Assembly (NCBI GenBank): GCA_903836465.1 | Contig: CAILRB010000017.1 | Coordinates: forward strand, 1-64,000 | DNA: 64,000 nt | DNA from: an uncultured Chlorobiaceae bacterium | Lineage (GTDB): Bacteria; Bacteroidota; Chlorobiia; Chlorobiales; Chlorobiaceae | Direction: 5' to 3' | Shown here: in pieces, positions 9,043 to 18,636 of the stretch | Layout of the letters: each line of letters begins with the position of its first letter | Position numbering within the stretch: position 1 is the first letter of the stretch | Translations under genes and position numbers: made by a program | Notes under the pieces: model-generated | Databases searched by the model: none | The model's input: the letters and a program-made list of their open reading frames with translations, nothing else | Told to the model about the DNA's origin: nothing

Positions 9043-10764
9043 TCAGTGGCTTACAGCCGCCATCGAAGATGTTTCATAATTTTTGCGATAGACCTCCACC
9101 CCCTGAAAAATACCGTACGCGATTTTTGCCTGTTCCTGACGGTCACGAAGAATCGCCTCCTCAGTTGAATTTGAGAGGTATCCCACTTCAATAAGAGCAC
9201 TTGGCATGGAAGGTGTCCAGAGCACCATAAATCCTGCCTGACGTACGGCACGACTGTTGCTGGTCGGCTGCCGGTAGACCGGCTTGAGAATATCCTGCGC
9301 AAGAGTGGTGGACTGCTTGGCAAAAGAGTTCTGGGCCATGCTGCTCATAATGAGATACTCCTCACTAAAGCCCTGATATTCCTGCTGGTAATCGGCTTCA
9401 TTGCGGATAACAGAGTTCTCAAACATGGCGACATCAAGAGCCGCCTTATTTTTATGCGCTCCAAGAATATAAACCTCGGAACCACGGGCTGTATGGTTTG
9501 GACTTGCATTGCAATGCACGCTGATAAACAGTTTGCCTCCACTTCGATTGGCTATTTTTCCCCGTTCATGCAGGGGTATGAAGGTGTCATCCTTTCTTGT
9601 GTAAATCACCCTGACGTCCGGCCACTTCTGTTCAATAAAGGTACCGAGATCGTGTACGATGTTCAGTACGACATCTTTTTCACGGGTGCCTTTTCCGCCA
9701 ATAGCTCCGGGATCTTTTCCTCCATGACCTGCATCAAGCACAATGGTATTGAGCTTCCACTTTTCGACATCGCGACTGAGTACCTGTGCAATCTGCTGCT
9801 CCTTCTCCTTTCTGTGGATCTCTTCCACATCAACATCACTCCGGACATAGAGCACATAACGATTGTTTTTTTTATCACGCTGAAAATCGACCGAATTGAT
9901 GACGAATGAGCGATTGTCAAACGCTATAGTAAACTGCAACCCTGCCCCGGCAAACTGCTTTGGAGTAATTGCCCTGACGATGCCGCTGTTGTATATCTTT
10001 GATACCGCGATGATATCACACGAGGCCTTTTCAAGGGAGAAAAAGGCATTTCCTTCGGCATCTGGCTTGAGCAAAGAAGCCTGCACAGGAGGGCCGGAAG
10101 CAAGAAAGCTTATAATCGCTCCGTTCGCACGATTTTCAACCTCAATGCCGGTGATAACTGTGCCACCACTCTGCGTGCGGCTTTCCGGGACGGTGCGTAG
10201 CTCTCCATTCCTGACAACCCCGATTGTGCCAACCGGTCCCATGGAATGTTTCGACTGCATCGAAGCATTGATCCGCCCGGATGTAGCATTATAGACAATA
10301 TCCCGCTCCAGCCAGAGAGTAAAGAGTCTGCATGCCTGAAGTACGGGCAGATAGACTTTGGATTGCTTCGAAACAGGCTTTGACTGCAACTGAATAATCC
10401 TTGCTGGAAGCACTGAATTTCTTGAAAGAACACGCACAAAGTTATTATCGAGGGTAATGGTGCAGAGAGTGCCGGGCATCACAAGAGCCTCTTCAAGCAC
10501 AAGAGCATCCTGAATTTTGCGAAAATTCAGGCGCAAGGCCCTTGCCATGGACTCTATATCAACCATCACGTTGTTCCCGTTTTTAAAAGCAAGCACCCTG
10601 ACGGTATAACCGTAATCGTTTCTCATGGTAACAACGAGTGGTACGGTTGTCTCTGCATGTTGTACAGGAGTCTCCGCAGCAAAAGTTGTGCAGGAAAGCA
10701 TCAGCAACGTCAAAAGCGTCAGAACGGCAAGAGAAGAACGGATACGAAGCAAAAAGTGGTACAT
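9043..10764 (-). CDS. N-acetylmuramoyl-L-alanine amidase, AmiC-like
   Basis: The 573-residue product is a periplasmic zinc amidase that cuts the bond between N-acetylmuramic acid and the stem peptide, usually for daughter-cell separation. A signal peptide is visible (hydrophobic 11-28, then CTTFAA). The middle part (about 40-330) is a beta-rich region with copper-amine-oxidase-N-like and AMIN-like character. The C-terminal Amidase_3 domain begins at TIVLDAGHGGKDPGAIGG (zinc His H347), with REKDVVLNI (zinc Glu E362) and FISVHCNAS. It faces away from topA; the 244-bp gap between them must hold both promoters. Confidence 0.88.
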   Translation of the reverse strand: MYHFLLRIRSSLAVLTLLTLLMLSCTTFAAETPVQHAETTVPLVVTMRNDYGYTVRVLAFKNGNNVMVDIESMARALRLNFRKIQDALVLEEALVMPGTLCTITLDNNFVRVLSRNSVLPARIIQLQSKPVSKQSKVYLPVLQACRLFTLWLERDIVYNATSGRINASMQSKHSMGPVGTIGVVRNGELRTVPESRTQSGGTVITGIEVENRANGAIISFLASGPPVQASLLKPDAEGNAFFSLEKASCDIIAVSKIYNSGIVRAITPKQFAGAGLQFTIAFDNRSFVINSVDFQRDKKNNRYVLYVRSDVDVEEIHRKEKEQQIAQVLSRDVEKWKLNTIVLDAGHGGKDPGAIGGKGTREKDVVLNIVHDLGTFIEQKWPDVRVIYTRKDDTFIPLHERGKIANRSGGKLFISVHCNASPNHTARGSEVYILGAHKNKAALDVAMFENSVIRNEADYQQEYQGFSEEYLIMSSMAQNSFAKQSTTLAQDILKPVYRQPTSNSRAVRQAGFMVLWTPSMPSALIEVGYLSNSTEEAILRDRQEQAKIAYGIFQGVEVYRKNYETSSMAAVSH

Positions 10765-11008
10765 GATTATTAATAGAATACATTATGTTTCCCTGAGCAC
10801 TAACTTTTACGGCAATAATAACAATAAATAAAAATATTTTTTTAGCTCAGCCAATTGAAACAGGTTAAAGAACCGGAAATAATCGGTTACAGACCGGTTG
10901 TTACGGGCATAGTATACGGCCTGAAATTGGTAAAATTTGTTTTTTGCTCTTCAACACCTATCTTTTTCAAAATTTTCTTGTTAACGCTCTTACTACCGGG
11001 ACTGATCA

Positions 11009-13429
11009 ATGGCTTCCAAACCGTCAACATTATCTGCCAGAAACAGGACCCTGATTGTCGTCGAATCGCCTTCAAAAGCAAAAACAATCAATAAATACCT
11101 TGGTGACAAGTTTACGGTTTTCGCCTCGGTAGGCCATATCAAGGATCTTCCGAAAAAAGAGATCGGCCTTGATTTTGAAAATCACTATGTGCCCCGATAT
11201 GAAATTATTCCCGGTAAAGAGAAAGTTGTTCGCCAGTTAAAAAAGCTTGCCGCTGAAGCAAATGATATTCTGATTGCGACTGACCCTGATCGTGAAGGTG
11301 AGGCCATCGCATGGCATATTTCCAACGAAATCGGGGAGACAAAGACTCCTGTCTCCAGGGTGCTGTTCAACGAAATCACCAAAAAGGCAATCATTGAGGC
11401 CATTCATGCTCCACGTCAGATTGACAACAATCTTGTCCGTTCCCAGCAGACCCGCCAGGGTCTTGACAAAATAGTCGGCTACAAGATCAGTCCCTTTTTA
11501 TGGAATGTGGTGCTGCGTGGTCTGTCGGCAGGTCGGGTGCAATCTGTCGCCCTGCGGTTGATTTGTGAGCGTGAAGCAGAGATCTCCCGCTTCCTGATTC
11601 AGGAGTACTGGACGATTTCTGCGGATTTTGTGACAAACGGGAAAGAATCCTTCAGGGCAAGGCTTGTCCGCTTTGAAGGTGATAAGCCGGAAATAACCAC
11701 GCAGGCGCAGGCTGAATCAATTGCTGCTCTTGCTCGAAATGGCAACTATTCAGTCAAGGAGATTGCTCCCCGCGTGCAGCAGCGCAAGCCTCCTTTTCCT
11801 TTCACCACCTCGCTGCTCCAGCAGGCGGCCTCAAACCAGCTTGGTTTTGGTTCGCAGCGCACCATGCGCACTGCTCAGCAACTCTATGAGGGAATCGAGA
11901 TTGGTGCGGAGGGTCCGACAGGCTTGATTACCTATATGAGAACCGATTCAACCCGCATAGGGCCTGAAGCTGTCGGCGAAGCACGGAATTATATTGATCA
12001 GCAGTTCGGCAAAGAGTACATCGGTTTCGGCGGTGCTGCCAAGCAGGGCAAGAATGCCCAGGATGCTCATGAAGCGATACGACCAACTTCACTCCTGAAA
12101 AAACCGGAGCAACTGAAACCCTACCTTTCAACCGACCAGTTTAAACTGTATGAACTGATCTGGAAGCGTTTTCTTGCCGCCATGATGGCGCCGGCTAAAA
12201 TTGAACAGACCCGGGTGGATGTTGAGGATCGTACAGGCAAGTTCCTCTTCAGGGCAACCGGCAGCCGGGTACTCTTTCCGGGGTTTATGCGTGTGTACGA
12301 CGATCAGCGTGAACTTGATTATGAAGCACAGACCTCGACAAAGGAAGATGTGGAGAAAGAGCAGAATGTCAAATTACCTGAGCGGTTGATAGCCAATGAT
12401 GCCCTTGCGTTATCGGATCTCGACCAGAAGCAGAGCTTTACCAGGCCTCCTGCCCGATACAGTGAAGCGACCCTTGTCAAGGATCTTGACCATTTTGGTA
12501 TTGGGCGACCATCAACCTACGCCTCTATTTTTTCGACACTGCAGGATCGGCGCTATGTGGAGCTGGAGAAGAAAAAGATTGCGCCGACCGAGCTTGGCAA
12601 GGATGTTTCACTGATTCTTGTTGCCAATTTTCCCGATCTCTTTGATGTCGGCTTTACCGCCTTTATGGAGGATGAACTCGACAAGGTGGCCAGCGGTGAT
12701 GACGAGTACGAAAAGGTGCTCGACAGCTTCTACAAACCCCTTGAGGCTGTCCTCAGCCTGCGCAAAAGCGATCCTTTGATTCCGCAGAACAGCGAAGCGC
12801 AACTGTGCGAAAAATGTGGTGTTGGCCACATGACGGTGAAATGGACGGCCAGCGGAAAATTTTTGGGCTGTTCGTGTTATCCGAAGTGCAAAAACATCAA
12901 GGCAATCAGCACCAACAAGGAGAAGCCTGTTGATACAGCGATTCTCTGTCCCTCATGCAAGAAGGGGCACATGCTGTTGCGAAAGGGAAGGCTTGGCCCT
13001 TTTCTTGCCTGCTCCAACTATCCAAAGTGCAATACGCTGCTGAATCTCAACAAGCAGCGCCACATTGAACCGATGAAAACGCCACCGGTTCTGACGAATA
13101 TTCTCTGTCCGAAGTGCGGCTCACCGCTCTACCTTCGCAGTGGCAAACGAGGGCTGTGGCTGGGTTGTTCCAAGTTCCCGAAGTGCAGGGGACGGCTCGC
13201 ATGGAGTACACTTGATGAAAGTATCCAAAAACATTGGGAAGCTATCATGGCCGATCACCAGAAAGCTCACCCTTTGGTCATGCTCACCATGCTCGACGGA
13301 CAACCGGTACCCATGACTGTTGCCGTTGACGATATTATCCTGAAAGCCGAAGAGAGCGGTTTGATTTGCAATGCGGTTGAAGAAAGCTCCGGAGTCATGT
13401 CACAAGAAGAGCAAGGCGATAAACAATGA
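11009..13429 (+). CDS. topA: DNA topoisomerase I
   Basis: This is a type IA topoisomerase that relaxes negative supercoils by transient cleavage of one strand. The 806-residue protein has the TOPRIM domain with LIVVESPSKAKTI (15-27) and the metal motif TDPDREGE (91-98), the catalytic tyrosine in ITYMRTDSTR (Y309), GRVQSVALRLICERE (175-189), and three C-terminal zinc ribbons, each with a CxxC ... CSxxPKC pattern. Its last 35 bp overlap the end of feoB on the other strand, so the two genes converge. Confidence 0.96.
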   Translation: MASKPSTLSARNRTLIVVESPSKAKTINKYLGDKFTVFASVGHIKDLPKKEIGLDFENHYVPRYEIIPGKEKVVRQLKKLAAEANDILIATDPDREGEAIAWHISNEIGETKTPVSRVLFNEITKKAIIEAIHAPRQIDNNLVRSQQTRQGLDKIVGYKISPFLWNVVLRGLSAGRVQSVALRLICEREAEISRFLIQEYWTISADFVTNGKESFRARLVRFEGDKPEITTQAQAESIAALARNGNYSVKEIAPRVQQRKPPFPFTTSLLQQAASNQLGFGSQRTMRTAQQLYEGIEIGAEGPTGLITYMRTDSTRIGPEAVGEARNYIDQQFGKEYIGFGGAAKQGKNAQDAHEAIRPTSLLKKPEQLKPYLSTDQFKLYELIWKRFLAAMMAPAKIEQTRVDVEDRTGKFLFRATGSRVLFPGFMRVYDDQRELDYEAQTSTKEDVEKEQNVKLPERLIANDALALSDLDQKQSFTRPPARYSEATLVKDLDHFGIGRPSTYASIFSTLQDRRYVELEKKKIAPTELGKDVSLILVANFPDLFDVGFTAFMEDELDKVASGDDEYEKVLDSFYKPLEAVLSLRKSDPLIPQNSEAQLCEKCGVGHMTVKWTASGKFLGCSCYPKCKNIKAISTNKEKPVDTAILCPSCKKGHMLLRKGRLGPFLACSNYPKCNTLLNLNKQRHIEPMKTPPVLTNILCPKCGSPLYLRSGKRGLWLGCSKFPKCRGRLAWSTLDESIQKHWEAIMADHQKAHPLVMLTMLDGQPVPMTVAVDDIILKAEESGLICNAVEESSGVMSQEEQGDKQ

Positions 13430-15533
13430 ATGAAAGGATCCACGCCACAGAAAGAGAATAGGCAGAATAAAGAAGCACAGGCCGCCAGCGCCCGACCTCT
13501 TTTTTCATGACACCGATAGCCGCGACACAGGGAATATAAAGCAACACAAAGACCATAAGACTTAATGCCGTTGCCCTGCTGAATGAAGCGTCGTGTCGGA
13601 GAATTGATTTCAGCTCAACCGGCCCTCCTTCGCTCTGCCCGATGGAGTAAATGGTACCCAGCGTAGAGACGACGACCTCCTTGGCCGCCAAACCGGTCAC
13701 AAGGGCAATGCCAATTCTCCAGTCAAAGCCGAGAGGCCTGATCAGGGGCTCAAGCACTTTTCCAGCCCTTCCAGCCAGAGAATACTCAAGCTGCTCCGAC
13801 TTGATGCGCAGGTCAAGTTCTCTTTTTAGTTTTATTTTTTCGGCAGCCGCCATGCTGCTCCCGGCAATACGCACGCTTTCTGTTGAACGCGTTGTCTTCA
13901 GTGCTCCATTACGCGGATAGTTGCTTACTGCCCAGATAATAATGACTGCACTTAAAATCAGCGTCCCTGCTTTTTTCAGGTACATCAACGCTTTTACCTT
14001 TGCCTGAAAAAATACGGAGGTGAACGTCGGCCAGCGGTATGGCGGCAATTCCATGACAAATGGCTCGGAATCGCTCTTCATCACCGTTTTTTTCAGGATC
14101 AAAGCCGTCCAGAGACCAACGATAATACCAAGAAGATAGATACCGAACATGACGTTAGCTGCGACATCGGGCGCAAAAAAAGCGGCAGTCAGCAAGACAT
14201 ATACAGGAAGTTTTGCCCCGCAACTCATGAAGGGGATAATCATGATGGTGACCAGCCTGTCCGTACGACTTTTCAGCGTCCTGGTCGCCATGATCGCAGG
14301 AATGGAGCAGCCAAACCCGGTAATCATGGGGATAAAGGATTTGCCATGCAGACCAAAACGGTGCATGACCCGGTCAATCACGAAAGCGGCACGAGCCATA
14401 TAGCCTGACGCCTCAAGAAAAGAGAGCCCAATAAAAAGGAGGACAATATTGGGCAGAAAAACCAGAACGCCACCAACACCGGCAATAACACCGTCAATGA
14501 CAATCGAACGGAGCGTCTCATTGGGAAGAAGAGGCGCAATAGCTGAAGCAATGATGCCGAAAAGAAACTGCAGACCACCCATAAGAGGCGAACCAAGGGT
14601 AAAGGTCAACTGAAATATCGCCCAGACCACCAGTAAAAAAATCGGCAGCCCAAGCACCCTGTTGAGCACCACCATGTCAATATAATCGCTTGCCGTGGCC
14701 TTTACTCCTCCCGGCTGCCGTACACACTCCTGTATGGCTCCTCGAATAAAGGCGTGGCGATCTTCAGTAATGAGCATCTCCGGCTCAGAATCATGCAGCC
14801 GTTCCGCCTCCCTGAGCGCATCCTGAAGGGCAAGCTCAACCTTGACCCATACCGGATAGCGTTGAACCTCGTGATAGACTTCCCGATCGTTCTCCAGAAG
14901 CTTTATGGCAAGCCATCGTGCATTGTACCCGCCAAGTTCAGGCTGATGAGTGAGCATGGCGGTAATTTTTTCCACCGACAACTCAACTTCAGGTCGAAAA
15001 AATAGCTTGTTTTTTCGTATTTCAATGTCTTTGCGAGAAACCCTGATACAATGATCAAGCAGCGAATCAAGCCCTGTACTTTTTTTTGCGGATGTCGGAA
15101 TGATATGACAGCCGAGGAGCTTCTGCAACTGCTTTATCTCAATGGTAATTCCCTTTTCCTCAACTTCATCAATCATGTTGAGAGCAACAAGAAAATCAAC
15201 TTCGAGCTCCATGAGCTGCGTTGTCAGAAGAAGATTGCGCTCAAGGTTCGGCCCCTCAAGAACATTGACAACAACGTCAGGAGGCTCCTTGATGAGATAC
15301 TCCCTTGTTACAATCTCCTCCGGGGAGTAGGGGGTAAGAGAGTAGATTCCGGGAAGATCAACGACCATGATGCGGTACCCCTTGTAATCAAGATACCCTT
15401 CATGTTTTTCGACCGTAACGCCGGAGAAATTTCCGACTTTTTGATGAGCACCGGTCAGTGCATTGAACAGCGACGTTTTTCCACAGTTTGGATTGCCTGC
15501 AAGAGCAATACGAATCTCTTTACCATCACTCAT
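13395..15533 (-). CDS. feoB: Ferrous iron transport protein B
   Basis: FeoB is the inner-membrane Fe(II) transporter with a cytoplasmic G domain. The N-terminal part has the G1 loop GNPNCGKTS, G3 as DLPGIYSL, and NMID as G4; the C-terminal two thirds hold the gate motifs and many transmembrane helices (for example IPMITGFGCSIPA and PFMSCGAKLPVY). I chose the ATG at 15533 because GGAG lies 8 bp upstream; an in-frame ATG at 15554 overlaps the feoA stop as ATGA and is a real alternative. feoA is directly upstream. Confidence 0.95.
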   Translation of the reverse strand: MSDGKEIRIALAGNPNCGKTSLFNALTGAHQKVGNFSGVTVEKHEGYLDYKGYRIMVVDLPGIYSLTPYSPEEIVTREYLIKEPPDVVVNVLEGPNLERNLLLTTQLMELEVDFLVALNMIDEVEEKGITIEIKQLQKLLGCHIIPTSAKKSTGLDSLLDHCIRVSRKDIEIRKNKLFFRPEVELSVEKITAMLTHQPELGGYNARWLAIKLLENDREVYHEVQRYPVWVKVELALQDALREAERLHDSEPEMLITEDRHAFIRGAIQECVRQPGGVKATASDYIDMVVLNRVLGLPIFLLVVWAIFQLTFTLGSPLMGGLQFLFGIIASAIAPLLPNETLRSIVIDGVIAGVGGVLVFLPNIVLLFIGLSFLEASGYMARAAFVIDRVMHRFGLHGKSFIPMITGFGCSIPAIMATRTLKSRTDRLVTIMIIPFMSCGAKLPVYVLLTAAFFAPDVAANVMFGIYLLGIIVGLWTALILKKTVMKSDSEPFVMELPPYRWPTFTSVFFQAKVKALMYLKKAGTLILSAVIIIWAVSNYPRNGALKTTRSTESVRIAGSSMAAAEKIKLKRELDLRIKSEQLEYSLAGRAGKVLEPLIRPLGFDWRIGIALVTGLAAKEVVVSTLGTIYSIGQSEGGPVELKSILRHDASFSRATALSLMVFVLLYIPCVAAIGVMKKEVGRWRPVLLYSAYSLSVAWILSFIVYRLALLVT

Positions 15534-15550
15534 CTCATTATCTCCACACT

Positions 15551-15781
15551 TCATCCGGACTGTTTTTCCACCAAAATCCCTTCGGCCTCATTTTTTCTCA
15601 TGGCGAGATAAAGACCCTTGAATGAAATTTCCATCGGATCACCAAGGGGCGCAACTCTGACCACCCTGAATCGGGTCCCTTTTATCAGACCCATATCCAT
15701 AATCCTTCTGCGCGTTGCGCTCTCAGCTTTTACCGCTGTCACTTCAGCCTTGTCGCCAACTTTCAATTCCGATAATCGCAT
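15551..15781 (-). CDS. feoA: Ferrous iron transport protein A
   Basis: The 76-residue FeoA is a small SH3-like cytoplasmic protein that supports FeoB. It starts MRLSELKVGDKAEV and contains RRRIMDMGLIKGTRFRVVR and PLGDPMEISFKGLYLAMR, the core pattern of the family. Its last bases touch feoB. The upstream region (15782-15917) is AT-rich and has a Fur-like stretch on the minus strand around GATAATCGTTATATAGG, too degenerate to call as an operator. Confidence 0.93.
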   Translation of the reverse strand: MRLSELKVGDKAEVTAVKAESATRRRIMDMGLIKGTRFRVVRVAPLGDPMEISFKGLYLAMRKNEAEGILVEKQSG

Positions 15782-15917
15782 CGACTCATCTCCTTAAAAA
15801 CAAGAAATAATAAACAGGACTAATTATAACCTATATAACGATTATCGACAAGAAATAATTGCATCTACACGGATTAACGTTTGCAAGGGAAGGATTAACG
15901 CAAAACCAAAACAGATA

Positions 15918-16280
15918 CTAAGCGGGAAAAGGAGGCCAACCCATCTGTTTTCCACCAATCAAATGGCCATGGATATGAAAAACACTCTGCATGGCATCTG
16001 GTCCGCTATTAAAGACGACCCTGTAGCCCGACTTCCTGATACCGAGGATTCCTGCGACTGTGCCTGCGGCAAGCAGCATCTGCCCTGCTATCCCTTCATC
16101 TTCAGGGCTGAGATCACTGAGGGAGGCAATGTGCCTGAGGGGAATAATAAGAACATGCTGAGGGGCGACAGGGGAAATATCCCTGAAGGCAAGCACGTGA
16201 TCGTTGCGATAGACAACTTTGGCAGGAATCTCTCCGCGCACTATCCTGCAAAACAAACAATCTGTTTCCTGATGTGCCAT
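15918..16280 (-). CDS. HIT-family nucleotide-binding protein
   Basis: The 120-residue protein is a histidine-triad hydrolase of the HINT group, which typically cleaves nucleoside phosphoramidates or AMP-lysine. It has CLFCRIVRGEIPAKVVY at the N-terminus (9-25), NSGPDAMQSV (91-100) and the triad HIHGHLIGG (H102, H104, H106). AAGG lies about 10 bp upstream of the ATG. A perfect 14-bp palindrome (16297-16310) lies 17 bp upstream of the start. Confidence 0.92.
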   Translation of the reverse strand: MAHQETDCLFCRIVRGEIPAKVVYRNDHVLAFRDISPVAPQHVLIIPLRHIASLSDLSPEDEGIAGQMLLAAGTVAGILGIRKSGYRVVFNSGPDAMQSVFHIHGHLIGGKQMGWPPFPA

Positions 16281-16351
16281 AACTGGTTAACCTTTTTATT
16301 GTTAACAATACCCGGGGGCTCACGCCCCGCGCTACCAACATGCCTCAAACA

Positions 16352-17683
16352 TCACTCTGCATGTGTTGTATTTGCCGGGGTTTCTGCCTCCTGCTTTTGC
16401 GCCTCAGTAAGCCTGGATGCAAGTACTTTATCGATTCTCTGACCGTCAAGGTCTACAATTTCAAGGGTCCAGTTTTCCCATATCATAACATCACCAGTCT
16501 GCGGCATACGGCCGAGGAGCCACATCATAAGGCCGCTGAGGGTATGATAAAGGCCCTTGTCTTCCTCTGGAACAGCTTTTAACTCCAGCGTATCTTTAAG
16601 CTCAGGAACAGGGATAAGCCCGTCGAGCAGCCAGGAGCCGTCCTGACGCTGCACTGCCCATGAATCATCAAGATTGCGGGGAACAAATTCTCCGGTGACC
16701 GCCTCAAGCATGTCCTGGAGGGTAACCAGTCCCTGAATTTCACCATACTCGTCCACAACAAAGACCATCTGGGTACCCGAGGTCCTGAAATGATCAAGCA
16801 GCTCCATCCCGGTAAGGGTTTCCGGCACATAGACGCATGGCTGCAACTGCGAGGTAAATTCCGTCAATCTGCCTTTCAGGGTTTTCGATAAAAGCTGTTT
16901 GGCATTGACAACGCCGAGCAGGGATTGAAGACCACCGTTGCAAACCGGAAAACGGGAATGTTCCGACTCTGTCACCCGAAGGATATTCTCTTCAAGCGGA
17001 CGGGAAACATCAAGAAAGACAATGTCCGCTCTCGGAACCATTAACGTACCGAGCTGACGGTCATCAAGTCGAAAAACATTGCGCACCATTTCATGCTCAT
17101 GCTGCTCAATCACACCTGCTTCCGATCCCTCTTCAAGCATGGCATGTATCTCCTCCTCGGTAACGCTCGGCATCGCCTGCGGATAGGTACCCATAAGACG
17201 AAGAATGGTGTGTGTCGATGCCGAAAGCAGCCGGGCAAAAGGATGCGTTATCGTCGAAATGGTAAACATGGGACGTGACACCAGACAGGCAATTCTCTCA
17301 GGATTCAACTGGCCAAGACGTTTTGGAACAAGTTCACCAATCACTATCGTGACATAGGTAATCGAGAGGACAACAACTACTGTAGCAAGAATATGGCTTG
17401 GTTCAGCTTCCATACCGAATGTCTGCAGCCTGAGCGCCAAGGGACCGGCAAGAGCGCCCTCGCCTACGATACCGTTAAGAATGCCGATAGAGGTAATGCC
17501 AATCTGGATTGTCGAAAGAAAGCTGGTCAAATCATGGCCGAGCTTGATGGCAACAGCCGCAGATTTATCTCCATCTTCAGCCAGTTTTGACAAACGCGAC
17601 CGCTTTGCCGTTACCAGCGCAATTTCCGACATGGCAAAAAGACCGTTTATAATAATCAGAACAAAAAGAAAGAGTATTTCCAT
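16352..17683 (-). CDS. CNNM/CorC-HlyC-type membrane protein with CBS pair
   Basis: The 443-residue protein has a CNNM (DUF21) membrane domain at about 1-190 with four hydrophobic segments, starting MEILFLFVLIIINGLFAMSEIAL. A CBS pair follows (about 205-335, with VPRADIVFLDVS and VFVVDEYGEIQGLVTLQDMLEAV). A CorC_HlyC domain closes it, with MMWLLGRMPQTGD. The family includes Mg2+/Co2+ exporters; the substrate here is inferred only from the family. The last residues (about 425-443) are polar. It stands alone; HIT lies downstream on the same strand after 71 bp. Confidence 0.85.
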   Translation of the reverse strand: MEILFLFVLIIINGLFAMSEIALVTAKRSRLSKLAEDGDKSAAVAIKLGHDLTSFLSTIQIGITSIGILNGIVGEGALAGPLALRLQTFGMEAEPSHILATVVVVLSITYVTIVIGELVPKRLGQLNPERIACLVSRPMFTISTITHPFARLLSASTHTILRLMGTYPQAMPSVTEEEIHAMLEEGSEAGVIEQHEHEMVRNVFRLDDRQLGTLMVPRADIVFLDVSRPLEENILRVTESEHSRFPVCNGGLQSLLGVVNAKQLLSKTLKGRLTEFTSQLQPCVYVPETLTGMELLDHFRTSGTQMVFVVDEYGEIQGLVTLQDMLEAVTGEFVPRNLDDSWAVQRQDGSWLLDGLIPVPELKDTLELKAVPEEDKGLYHTLSGLMMWLLGRMPQTGDVMIWENWTLEIVDLDGQRIDKVLASRLTEAQKQEAETPANTTHAE

Positions 17684-17932
17684 AAACTTAAGGTTGAACC
17701 TTGCGGGGAATACAAGTAACTAAATTCTACAGCCAGCTTTTTATCTCGCCAGACTGCCCCGCGCTACGGCTCTGTTCTTACACTATTTTCATGACCAATA
17801 TGCTATCAACTACACTTTTATTCATTAATTTCCAAACAGTCACTCTTCAACAAACTTTCACAAACCGTAACTGTCAACAGAAAAACAAGGTAAAAGATTC
17901 ACAACAACATCTAAATCCGGAAACACCAAATT
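17684..17932. other. Intergenic gap, nothing recognised
   Basis: This 249-bp gap lies between the start of the CNNM gene and the stop of the TPR gene. It must hold the CNNM promoter. I see no convincing gene, repeat or RNA in it. Confidence 0.4.
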
Positions 17933-18469
17933 TTACCAACCGGAAACCCCGTTATTTCGCAGCCATTGTTGAGCCCCCTCATGACCTCGCCTGGCGGCCG
18001 ACGATAAATCAGCTATAACTCCCGGCTTATCTCCCAGATCAAGCTTTTCAGCCGCCCGATTGATATATGCCGGAACAAATGAAGGATCAAGCTCAATGAC
18101 CCTGGTGAAATCCGCTATAGCCCCTGGTTTATCGCCCATTTCTGATTTGGCTGTGCCCCGGTTGTTCAAAGCTTCAACAGATTTCGGATTAAGTTCGAGA
18201 GCCCTGGAGTAATCAGCAATGGCACCAGTTTTATCACCCATGCGGAATTTTGCTGCGGCACGGCTGCTGTAAGCATCTGGAAAGGAAGGGTCAAGCTCAA
18301 TTGCTTTATTGTCATCCGCTATGGCTCCATGATAATCACCATTCTCGAATTTTCCTTCAGCACTGGAAAAAAAGCTTTTAGCGTCATCTGCGGTGCTGAC
18401 AGCGGCAGCTCCCGTTGCGGGCAGTAACGACAGAACTGCTATAAAAAAAAAGCGTTCAATGTTCTTCAT
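17933..18469 (-). CDS. Exported TPR-repeat protein
   Basis: The 178-residue protein has a signal peptide (about 1-23, ending ATGAAAV) and then four tetratricopeptide units of 34 residues, with repeated phrases such as GDKTGAIADYSRALELNP and GDKPGAIADFTRVIELDP. TPR arrays bind other proteins or peptides; no enzymatic motif is present. The protein is probably periplasmic. The partner is unknown, and the TonB receptor gene next to it, on the same strand, ends 167 bp upstream. Confidence 0.8.
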   Translation of the reverse strand: MKNIERFFFIAVLSLLPATGAAAVSTADDAKSFFSSAEGKFENGDYHGAIADDNKAIELDPSFPDAYSSRAAAKFRMGDKTGAIADYSRALELNPKSVEALNNRGTAKSEMGDKPGAIADFTRVIELDPSFVPAYINRAAEKLDLGDKPGVIADLSSAARRGHEGAQQWLRNNGVSGW

Positions 18470-18636
18470 TGCTTATGATCAATTGAAATGTTTTAAAAAA
18501 GTATCAGTTTTTCATTTTCTTTTTGCCTGCTTTCACCTTCAGGACGGAAAAGAATGCAGAGTTCTTCCGTCCATGAAGATGATTTCTTTTTGGTTGTTCA
18601 ACCGTGCCAAAAGAAGTGCCTGAAAAACAATGCGGG

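Noticed and set aside
15790-15870. Fur box upstream of feoA
   Set aside because: The AT-rich stretch with GATAATCG is suggestive, but it does not match the 19-bp consensus well enough, and AT-rich DNA gives such matches easily.
18542-18572. Terminator downstream of the TonB receptor
   Set aside because: An 8-bp stem GGACGGAA/TTCCGTCC is present, but there is no T tract on the minus strand and the loop is 15 nt.
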